Of a stretch of DNA of 64,000 bases, positions 57,376-64,000 are shown piece after piece. The position numbers were made by a program, and so were the translations under genes. Each line of letters opens with the position of its first letter. Position 1 is the stretch's first letter. The stretch is taken from positions 1-64,000 of the forward strand of contig NZ_JABKKE010000017.1 in the NCBI RefSeq assembly GCF_013166575.1, given 5' to 3'. The notes below the pieces were generated by a model that was given only the letters and a program-made list of their open reading frames with translations, searched no databases and was not told the DNA's origin. The DNA is from Xylanibacter rodentium. GTDB lineage: Bacteria > Bacteroidota > Bacteroidia > Bacteroidales > Bacteroidaceae.

Positions 57376-57383
57376 TACTTTTG
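57376..57383 (+). promoter_or_regulatory. -7 promoter element of the nitrogen cluster
   Basis: TACTTTTG followed by CAACC, 77 bases before glnB. The -33 half is not clear (nearest TTTG is only 13 bases upstream), which could mean dependence on an activator. Confidence 0.45.
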
Positions 57384-57459
57384 CAACCGAAACGTTTCAA
57401 TGTGTATACTCAAACGGGTATATGCATGTCAAAGTGTTACTGAAGAAATAAATTAAGGT

Positions 57460-57807
57460 ATGAAAAAGATTGAAGCAATCGTCCGGAAAACGAAATTCGA
57501 GGATGTAAAGGAAGCTTTGTTGAACTCGGATATAGACTGGTTCGAGTATCACAGTGTACACGGTATAGGGCAAAGCCGTGAGGAACGTATATACCGTGGT
57601 GTGCAATACTCCACTGATGTTATAGAACGTATGGCACTTACCATAGTCTGCCGCGACCAGTTTGTCGATCCTACGGTAAAGGTTATACTTGACGTGGCTC
57701 ACACGGGGGAAGTGGGTGACGGGCGAATCTTTGTAAGCGAGATGATTGATACTTGGTCTATTCGCACAGGTGAGAACGGTGATACAGTCCTGCGTGACAA
57801 GAAGTAG
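57460..57807 (+). CDS. glnB: P-II family nitrogen regulatory protein
   Basis: Encodes 115 residues: MKKIEAIVRKTKFEDVKEAL start, the T-loop with RIYRGVQYSTD holding Tyr50 at the place of the uridylylated Tyr51 of E. coli, and the B-loop GEVGDGRIFVSEM. P-II senses ATP/ADP and 2-oxoglutarate and binds the ammonium channel. Placed 77 bases before amt, so it is a GlnK-type partner. The sequence after the T-loop diverges from E. coli. Confidence 0.92.
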   Translation: MKKIEAIVRKTKFEDVKEALLNSDIDWFEYHSVHGIGQSREERIYRGVQYSTDVIERMALTIVCRDQFVDPTVKVILDVAHTGEVGDGRIFVSEMIDTWSIRTGENGDTVLRDKK

Positions 57808-57884
57808 CCGGGAAGTGGAAGGAACAAGTAATACGACACAAAACAAATAAAAAAACAACACAAACACAATATATATTTATAATT

Positions 57885-59138
57885 ATGAATGAATTAGGAT
57901 TATCACTTGATACAGTATGGATGCTGTTGGCGGCAATGCTGGTATTTTGGATGCAGCCTGGATTTGCCCTGTGTGAGGCGGGTTTTACCCGTGGCAAGAA
58001 CACGGCCAACATATTGATGAAGAATTTTGTCGACTTTATGTTCGGCTCGTTGCTTTTTTTCTTTGTGGGCTTCGGCTTCATGTTCGGTTCCGATGGTGCC
58101 GGCTTTGTGGGTATGCCCAATTTTGGCTCTCTCTCTTTCTATAACGGTGACCTTCCCGTTGAGGGGTTCCTTATTTTCGAGACAGTTTTCTGTGCCACAT
58201 CGGCAACCATTGTCAGCGGAGCGATGGCCGAGCGCACCAAGTTTTCCATGTACCTTTTATACAGTGCGGCAATATCACTGTTCATCTATCCTATAGAGGG
58301 ACATTGGACATGGGGTGGCGGCTGGCTGTGCAATGATGCCTCCAATTCATTTATGATGAAAACCTTCGGTTATGTATTTCATGATTTTGCCGGTTCGGCC
58401 ATAGTCCATAGTGTAGGTGGAGTATTGGCTCTGATAGGAGCTTTGGCCTTGGGACCGCGTATAGATAAATATGGAAAGAATGGTGAAAGCCGTGCCATAC
58501 CCGGTCACAATCTGGCCATGGCATCTCTCGGAGTGTTCATACTGTGGCTCGGATGGTTCGGATTCAATCCCGGCAGTCAGTTGGCGGCATCGGGCGAAAT
58601 TAATCGCGTGGCTATATCGCATGTATTCCTGACCACCAATCTTGCCGCCGCTTCAGGTGGAGTGGCTACAATGTTCGTTACTTGGTTCAGGTATGGCAAA
58701 CCGTCACTTTCACTCACACTTAACGGTGTGCTTGCCGGTCTGGTCGGTATTACGGCCGGCTGCGATGTGGTTTCGCCTTTAGGAGCCGTCGCCATCGGTA
58801 TTGTCTGTGGCGTGGTGCTGGTATTTGCCATTGAGTTTATCGACCATACGCTCCATATCGACGATCCGGTCGGAGCTTCGTCCGTTCATGGTGTGTGCGG
58901 TATTCTGGGAACGATGATGACCGGATTGCTTTCCACATCCGACGGTGCTTTTTATGGAAACGGATGGGGATTCTTCGGTGCCGAATGTTTCGGTGTGCTG
59001 GTCATTGACCTGTGGGCTGCCGTATGCGGTGTCGTACTATTCTTCGGAATAAAGAAAATCCACGGCCTTCGTGTCAGCGCACGTGTTGAGGAGGAGGGAC
59101 TTGACGTCTACGAACATGGCGAGAGCTGTTACAACTGA
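57885..59138 (+). CDS. amt: Ammonium transporter
   Basis: Encodes 417 residues with eleven predicted membrane helices. Typical are WMQPGFALCEAGFTRGKN in the first helices, FDFAGSAIVHSVGG-type motif (HDFAGSAIVHSVGG, containing the first pore His) and VHGVCGILGTMMTG (second His). Conducts ammonium/ammonia through the inner membrane under P-II control. Confidence 0.95.
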   Translation: MNELGLSLDTVWMLLAAMLVFWMQPGFALCEAGFTRGKNTANILMKNFVDFMFGSLLFFFVGFGFMFGSDGAGFVGMPNFGSLSFYNGDLPVEGFLIFETVFCATSATIVSGAMAERTKFSMYLLYSAAISLFIYPIEGHWTWGGGWLCNDASNSFMMKTFGYVFHDFAGSAIVHSVGGVLALIGALALGPRIDKYGKNGESRAIPGHNLAMASLGVFILWLGWFGFNPGSQLAASGEINRVAISHVFLTTNLAAASGGVATMFVTWFRYGKPSLSLTLNGVLAGLVGITAGCDVVSPLGAVAIGIVCGVVLVFAIEFIDHTLHIDDPVGASSVHGVCGILGTMMTGLLSTSDGAFYGNGWGFFGAECFGVLVIDLWAAVCGVVLFFGIKKIHGLRVSARVEEEGLDVYEHGESCYN

Positions 59139-59235
59139 CGTGTATAGCCGTACCGGAAACAATATCCGCCGGTATATCCGGGCGGAACTGTAATCAGAAT
59201 GGAATATAAAGTAAGTAGTAAGTAATAAGATTGTT

Positions 59236-59952
59236 ATGAAATCAGTAAAATCATTTGTCTTGACGGCAATTCTCCTTTTCGGAGCAACAGTGACGGAGGC
59301 GCAGGACAAGGTAGCGGCAGTTATAAAGACCGACATCGTGAACAATTACATTTGGCGTGGTCAGGATTTGGGCAACGTATCGCTGCAGCCTACATTGGGT
59401 GTGGAGTATAAAGGTCTGGCGTTGACGGCATGGGGTAGTGTGGGACTGGCTGAGGCCAGCGACACCAAAGAGTTTGACCTCACGCTTTCCTACACTATTG
59501 GCGGGCTGAACATCGGACTGACCGACTATTGGTTCAATGCCAACGGAGGCGACCCGAAGAACCGTTATTTCATGTACAAGGCGCACTCCACCAACCATGT
59601 CTTCGAGGCCAATATCGGCTACGATTTCGGTCCGGCCTCAGTGCAGTGGTATACCAATTTTGCAGGCAACGACGGCCTTGACGACAATGGTGGGCGGGCA
59701 TATAGCAGCTATGCCGAGGTGAATGTCCCGTTCCGTCTTGGCGGATTGTCTTGGACTGCAACGGTTGGCGCAGTGCCCTACGCCACTTCTTTCTACTCGA
59801 CTGACGGTTTTGCCGTGACCAATGTCTCGCTGAAAGCCGTCAAGGAACTGCAGATGACCGATAAGTTCAGTGTGCCGGTGTTTGCCGGGGTGTCGGCCAA
59901 TCCGTGTGCGCAGAAAGCCTATATGGTGGTGGGCTTTACGCTGGAGCCGTAA
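59236..59952 (+). CDS. Outer-membrane beta-barrel protein (TorF-like)
   Basis: Encodes 238 residues with a signal peptide (ends TEAQ) and alternating hydrophobic strands: TDIVNNYIWRGQDLG, PTLGVEYKGLALTAWGSVG, FDLTLSYTIGGLNIGLTDYW. The NNYIWRGxxL start is typical of TorF-type barrels. The C-terminus GFTLEP ends near an aromatic position as in barrels. Being between amt and asnB, it may be a channel for nitrogen compounds under nitrogen limitation (inference). Confidence 0.75.
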   Translation: MKSVKSFVLTAILLFGATVTEAQDKVAAVIKTDIVNNYIWRGQDLGNVSLQPTLGVEYKGLALTAWGSVGLAEASDTKEFDLTLSYTIGGLNIGLTDYWFNANGGDPKNRYFMYKAHSTNHVFEANIGYDFGPASVQWYTNFAGNDGLDDNGGRAYSSYAEVNVPFRLGGLSWTATVGAVPYATSFYSTDGFAVTNVSLKAVKELQMTDKFSVPVFAGVSANPCAQKAYMVVGFTLEP

Positions 59953-59996
59953 AACGGGCGGCATGACCGTAATATTCATTCAAATAAAATACCATT

Positions 59997-61673
59997 ATGT
60001 GTGGAATAGTAGCTATCCTTAATGTAAAACAGCAGACCCAGGCACTGCGTGACAAGGCATTGCGGATGAGCGGTAAAATACGCCATCGCGGTCCGGACTG
60101 GAGCGGAATATACTGTGGAGGTTCGGCCGTACTGGCTCATGAGCGTCTGAGTATCGTCGACCCCGAGTCGGGAGGCCAGCCGTTGTTCTCTTCAGATCGC
60201 AGGCAGGTGCTGGCGGTGAACGGTGAGATATACAACCATCAGGAAATACGCCGCCGTTATGCCGGATCGTACGACTTCCAAACCGGCAGCGACTGCGAGG
60301 TAATCCTGTCGCTATATCGTGACAAAGGCATAGACTTTCTTGAAGATCTTAACGGCATTTTTGCCTTTGTGCTTTACGACGAAGAGCGTGACGAGTTTCT
60401 GATAGCCCGCGACCCAATCGGTGTGATACCTTTGTATATAGGCCGCGACAGCGACGGGACGGTCTATGTGGCTTCCGAACTGAAAGCTCTGGAGGGACAG
60501 TGCGAAAGCTACGAACCGTTTTTGCCGGGGCATTATTATTGGAGCGGCACACCGGGCATGAAGCGATATTACAGTCGCGATTGGATGGAATATGATGCCG
60601 TGAAAGATGTTGTAACGGACGATGCCGTCGATACGGCTGCCATCCGCACAGCCCTTGAGGATGCCGTGAAGCGCCAGATGATGTCCGATGTGCCATATGG
60701 GGTGTTGCTCTCGGGCGGTCTTGATTCGTCGGTGATATCGGCCATTGCCGAGAAATACTCTGAGAGACGCATCGAGAGCGACAGCCGTACCAAGGCTTAC
60801 TGGCCGCGCCTGCATTCGTTCGCGGTAGGACTTAAAGGTGCTCCCGATCTGGCTAAAGCCAGGCTTGTGGCCGACCGTATAGGTACTGTCCACCATGAAA
60901 TAAACTATACCGTCCGTGAAGGACTTGACGCTATCCGCGACGTAATATACTTCATCGAGACATACGACGTCACCACCGTGCGTGCCTCAACTCCGATGTA
61001 TCTGCTGGCGCGCGTCATAAAGTCGATGGGCATCAAGATGGTACTTTCAGGTGAGGGTGCCGATGAAGTATTCGGCGGTTATCTTTATTTCCACAAGGCT
61101 CCTACAGCCCGGGATTTTCATGAGGAGACGGTCCGTAAGTTGGGCAAACTTCATCTTTACGACTGTCTGCGTGCCAATAAGAGCCTGTCGGCATGGGGCG
61201 TGGAGGGGCGTGTGCCGTTTCTCGACAAGGAGTTTCTTGATGTCGCCATGCGCATCAATCCGGTGTCCAAGATGTGTCCCGGACATACCATTGAAAAGAA
61301 AATAGTACGTGAGGCTTTTGCCGACATACTTCCCGATGAAGTGGCTTGGAGGCAGAAAGAGCAATTCAGCGACGGTGTCGGATACTCATGGATTGACACT
61401 CTCAAGCAAATTACTTCCGAGGCTGTCAGCGATTGGCAGATGGCTCATGCCGCAGAGCGATTTCCCATTAATACGCCTAAGAACAAGGAAGAATATTATT
61501 ATCGCAGTATTTTTGCCGAACACTTTCCCGGAGACAGCGCTGCCCGTTGCGTGCCCAGCGAAGCCGGAGTGGCTTGCAGCACATCTGTGGCGCTTGAGTG
61601 GGATGAGGCTTTCCAGGGAAAGAACGAACCGAGCGGACGTGCCGTCAGTGGCGTGCACGAGCAGGCATATTGA
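59997..61673 (+). CDS. asnB: Asparagine synthetase B (glutamine-hydrolysing)
   Basis: Encodes 558 residues. Cys2 after the initiator Met is the glutaminase nucleophile (MCGIVAILN); RHRGPDWSG and NGEIYNH belong to the glutaminase domain. The synthetase domain has the PP-loop LLSGGLDSSVISA and LSGEGADEVFGGY. Converts aspartate, glutamine and ATP to asparagine. Fourth gene of the nitrogen cluster, 44 bases after the barrel gene. Confidence 0.96.
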   Translation: MCGIVAILNVKQQTQALRDKALRMSGKIRHRGPDWSGIYCGGSAVLAHERLSIVDPESGGQPLFSSDRRQVLAVNGEIYNHQEIRRRYAGSYDFQTGSDCEVILSLYRDKGIDFLEDLNGIFAFVLYDEERDEFLIARDPIGVIPLYIGRDSDGTVYVASELKALEGQCESYEPFLPGHYYWSGTPGMKRYYSRDWMEYDAVKDVVTDDAVDTAAIRTALEDAVKRQMMSDVPYGVLLSGGLDSSVISAIAEKYSERRIESDSRTKAYWPRLHSFAVGLKGAPDLAKARLVADRIGTVHHEINYTVREGLDAIRDVIYFIETYDVTTVRASTPMYLLARVIKSMGIKMVLSGEGADEVFGGYLYFHKAPTARDFHEETVRKLGKLHLYDCLRANKSLSAWGVEGRVPFLDKEFLDVAMRINPVSKMCPGHTIEKKIVREAFADILPDEVAWRQKEQFSDGVGYSWIDTLKQITSEAVSDWQMAHAAERFPINTPKNKEEYYYRSIFAEHFPGDSAARCVPSEAGVACSTSVALEWDEAFQGKNEPSGRAVSGVHEQAY

Positions 61674-61823
61674 TGTCTGGCATTGCTGTCGGCGTGGTTT
61701 TTGGTTTGAATGTGAGTTGTGGAGTCCGGATATGACAGTGAAGCTATATGCCGAATAGATGGAAAAAGTTGTGTTTCTTCTTAATTTTCCGCATCTTTTT
61801 TTCTTTGAAATAGAAAAGCCGGG

Positions 61824-61990
61824 AGGCCTTCTCTGCTTTCTTGACACGTGTTGCGGATGTCATTTTCTTGCCGTAAGGCCCTCCCGACACTCCCGTAATG
61901 GCCGTTTCGCAGTGCAACGAGGCCGTCGTCGCACTGCCGTAAGGGCCTTATTGCAACCTGATAAGGCCCTCTCTGCTTTTTTTACATGTC
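61824..61990. repeat. Tandem repeat array bounded by 27-base direct repeats
   Basis: The ends read AGGCCTTCTCTGCTTTCTTG and AGGCCCTCTCTGCTTTTTTT. Between them units start with (A)GGCC at 61877, 61900, 61921 and 61944, spaced 21-23 bases, with little identity beyond the GGCC start and CCGTAA/TGATAA ends. Confidence 0.6.
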
Positions 61991-62169
61991 GCTTTTTCGG
62001 TGTAATGCTGCTAACTCGCTGATTGTCAGTGCTTCCTGTTTTGATGCAAAATCGCGTTTTTTCGGGCTGTCGGCGGCAAAAGTCAATTTTGCGGCGTACG
62101 ACGAAGTGTTTTGTAAAGAAAATACGGAAACTCATGAAGTTTATGTATTGTATGTTTTTTTATGCTTTT

Positions 62170-62259
62170 GCCCTTTTAGGGCGCTGGGTGTCGATGTTTG
62201 ATTCCCGGGGTGCCGCTTCGCTCTGCCCCGGGCTATGTGCTTGCTGCCTTTTCAAGGCA
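62170..62259. repeat. Cluster of three small hairpins
   Basis: GCCCT/AGGGC (62170-62182), CCCGGGG/CCCCGGG (62204-62232) and TGCCTT/AAGGCA (62245-62259). The GC-rich middle contrasts with the AT-rich surroundings, as in dispersed palindromic elements. Confidence 0.5.
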
Positions 62260-62661
62260 AGGCGTATCCATCCTATATCCGTACTATGAATGTAGTTTTA
62301 TTCTGTTGACTAACTTTTAATCTGTTTCGGGGACTTTAAATTCCTTGAGGAATTATTTTTGTTGACTGACTTGGAATAGATTGTGGTGATTGTAGTTGTA
62401 CGCTTAGAGTAAGTAATGGGTCTTGCATCTTTTAAAAGTCAATGACTTCGAAATTTGGATATTTGCGGCATTCTGTGTGGTTGTAAAAGGTGGAAAAATG
62501 ACTTGGAAACATATAAATGTTAATTGTACACCTCTATATCTCATCCACTCTTTTTTATATACTTAAGTTTGTAACGTATTGATAATCAGCCGAAATATTT
62601 TTCGGGGGGGGGTAAAATAGTCCACTTTTTGATACTATGCTCAGATAGTTATTATTTGTCT

Positions 62662-62669
62662 TATCTTTG
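62662..62669 (+). promoter_or_regulatory. -7 promoter element of the SusC-family gene
   Basis: TATCTTTG followed by TACC, 93 bases before the ATG at 62762. No -33 match at the right distance, as is common for activator-dependent SusC-type operons. Confidence 0.5.
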
Positions 62670-62761
62670 TACCGTAATCGTTTAAACAAAAACGACAGTG
62701 ATTGTCAAGAACCTGATGGAACTGTTAATTCACTAACTTAAAACAATAAAAACCAAAACGT

Positions 62762-64000
62762 ATGAAAAAAAGTAGGTATCTATTCATGCTGTTGACATTG
62801 TTATTCATGTCGATGGCAGCCTATGCACAGAAGCAGACCTATTCGGGGGTCGTGGTAGACTCGAACAATGAGCCTGTCATCGGTGCTTCCGTGGTACAGA
62901 AGGGAACGACGAACGGTGCTATTACCGATTACGACGGAAACTTCAAGATTGCTGTGACGTCTGATGCCACATTGACTGTTTCTTACATCGGCTACAAAAC
63001 TCAGGATGTGAGAGTGAAAACCAATATGCACATTGTGCTTCAGAGCGATGCACAGGTGCTTAACGACCTTGTTGTAATAGGTTACGGGGTACAGAAGAAG
63101 TCGGTGGTTACGGCCTCTATTGCCAAGGTGAGCGCCGACGATTTGGAAGGCAAGACCCGTCTTCGTGCCGACGATGCTTTGAAGGGTATGGCAGCAGGTG
63201 TGAATGTGACGTCATCTTCGGGACAGCCTGGCAGCAAGTCTATGATACGTGTGCGCGGTATCGGTACTATCAACAATACCGAGCCCCTCTATATTATTGA
63301 CGGCATGCCTACGGATCAGGATGGTATGGAGTCTGTAAATCCAAACGATATCGAGTCAATCGAGGTGCTGAAAGATGCCGCCTCGGGCGCCATCTATGGT
63401 GCGCGTGCCGCAAACGGTGCGATTCTTGTCACCACTAAGAAAGGCAAGACCGGCAAGGCACAGATTAATTACAACTTCTCGTATGGCTGGCAGAGCGCAT
63501 GGAAGAAGCGTGACGTGACCGGCGCGACCGACTATGCCGTGCTGCAGAACGAGAAGGCCATCAACGGCGGTCAGACACCGCTGCCCGAGTTTGCCGATCC
63601 CTGGAATCTGACAGACATGAACGGGAATACCATCAACGGTTTCGGTACGGATTGGCAGAGTCTGTTGTTCAACGACAATGCCCCTATAGTGCAGCACGAT
63701 GTGTCGGTGAGCGGTGCTTCAGATAAAATCAACTATTATCTTTCGCTGGGCTATTTCTCACAGGATGGTATTGTGGGCGGAAACTACGGACAGTCCAACT
63801 ACGACCGCCTCACCATACGCAGCAATACCAACTATAATCTTATCGACGCCACAAAAGAGCGCAATTTCCTCAACAAACTTGATTTGGGTGTCAATGTATC
63901 CTACATGCGCGTGCACAATACCGGTGTCGATGCCAACTCGACATGGGGTTCTCCGTTGGGTTCGGCTCTCTATCTGGCACCCACGCTGCCGGTTACGCTC
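62762..64000 (+). CDS. SusC/RagA-family TonB-linked outer-membrane protein (partial, 5' part)
   Basis: Frame open from ATG 62762 to the window end (413 codons). Signal peptide (ends AYAQ), a carboxypeptidase-regulatory-like domain (about 26-100: YSGVVVDSNNEPVIGASV, GAITDYDGNFKI), then a TonB box/plug region with VIGYGVQKKS, RVRGIGTINN and IEVLKDAASGAIYGARAANG, diagnostic for SusC-type proteins, and the first barrel strands. These import glycans or peptides with a SusD lipoprotein partner, expected just outside the window. Confidence 0.95.
   Translation, partial: MKKSRYLFMLLTLLFMSMAAYAQKQTYSGVVVDSNNEPVIGASVVQKGTTNGAITDYDGNFKIAVTSDATLTVSYIGYKTQDVRVKTNMHIVLQSDAQVLNDLVVIGYGVQKKSVVTASIAKVSADDLEGKTRLRADDALKGMAAGVNVTSSSGQPGSKSMIRVRGIGTINNTEPLYIIDGMPTDQDGMESVNPNDIESIEVLKDAASGAIYGARAANGAILVTTKKGKTGKAQINYNFSYGWQSAWKKRDVTGATDYAVLQNEKAINGGQTPLPEFADPWNLTDMNGNTINGFGTDWQSLLFNDNAPIVQHDVSVSGASDKINYYLSLGYFSQDGIVGGNYGQSNYDRLTIRSNTNYNLIDATKERNFLNKLDLGVNVSYMRVHNTGVDANSTWGSPLGSALYLAPTLPVTL

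Larger units (their letters stand above)
61674..62661. other. Gene-free, repeat-rich stretch before the SusC-family gene
   Basis: No credible coding gene. It contains two copies of a 27-base direct repeat (61824-61850 and 61964-61990, about 22 identical bases), a tandem array with 22-23-base period, three small GC-rich hairpins at 62170-62259 and a run of eight G at 62604-62611. Short open frames here have no family features. Confidence 0.6.

Noticed and set aside
57397..57867. Minus-strand frame opposite glnB
   Set aside because: Covers the P-II gene and its promoter; shadow of a conserved gene.
61759..62022. 87-codon frame after asnB
   Set aside because: Runs through the repeat array, has no recognisable domain and no promoter or ribosome-binding context.

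Overview
The window reads as a Bacteroidales chromosome segment, most likely Prevotellaceae or a close relative. Evidence: promoters of the Bacteroidetes type (TTTG/TTG, about 19-21 bases, TAnnTTTG), many lipoproteins with a short signal ending in SC, BspA-type leucine-rich repeat proteins with a VDGR...RGLYIV tail, a SusC/TonB-linked porin, and a fused str-S10-spc-alpha ribosomal cluster without tuf. Ribosomal protein L23 carries an extra charged stretch that I recall from Prevotella-type L23. The genus call is an inference.

Layout. 1-8.8 kb: a partial TPR lipoprotein on the minus strand, then surface or secreted proteins on the plus strand: a small DUF3244-like protein, a lipoprotein, a large C13-type (caspase-fold) cysteine peptidase and two tandem paralogous leucine-rich-repeat proteins. 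9-27.3 kb: rpsL-rpsG-fusA-rpsJ through rplQ, including secY, map, infA, rpmJ and rpoA, closed by a strong terminator. 27.3-36 kb: nitroreductase, M16 peptidase, glycine-zipper lipoprotein, RlpA-like protein, NADP-type glutamate dehydrogenase and an O-acetylhomoserine sulfhydrylase-like enzyme.

36.1-46 kb: an AT-rich island, all genes on the minus strand. It starts with a decayed IS630-like transposase and ends with a small structured RNA and a truncated DUF3990/DUF3791 pair. Between them are nine genes that look like one trans-envelope system: two paralogous P-loop GTPase-like proteins, two single-pass membrane proteins that share a related cytoplasmic N-terminal domain but carry different extracytoplasmic parts, one multi-pass membrane protein, a retropepsin-like lipoprotein, two other lipoproteins and a secreted helical protein. 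This is the best candidate in the window for an undescribed system. Its function cannot be read from the sequence.

46-57 kb: membrane-anchored MutS-family ATPase, an alpha/beta-hydrolase fused to a degenerate HAD-like domain, a formate/nitrite-transporter family protein, a receiver-like/PPDK-N protein, a lipoprotein, an M23 peptidase, a YfiH-family protein and the GTPase Obg. 57.4-61.7 kb: a nitrogen-assimilation cluster (P-II protein, ammonium transporter, outer-membrane beta-barrel protein, asparagine synthetase B). 61.7-64 kb: a gene-free repeat-rich stretch and the 5' part of a SusC-family gene that runs off the window.

A recurring oddity is intergenic repeat arrays with a 22-23-base period (34.45, 48.13 and 61.88 kb), plus a large inverted repeat around a bidirectional terminator at 49.4 kb.
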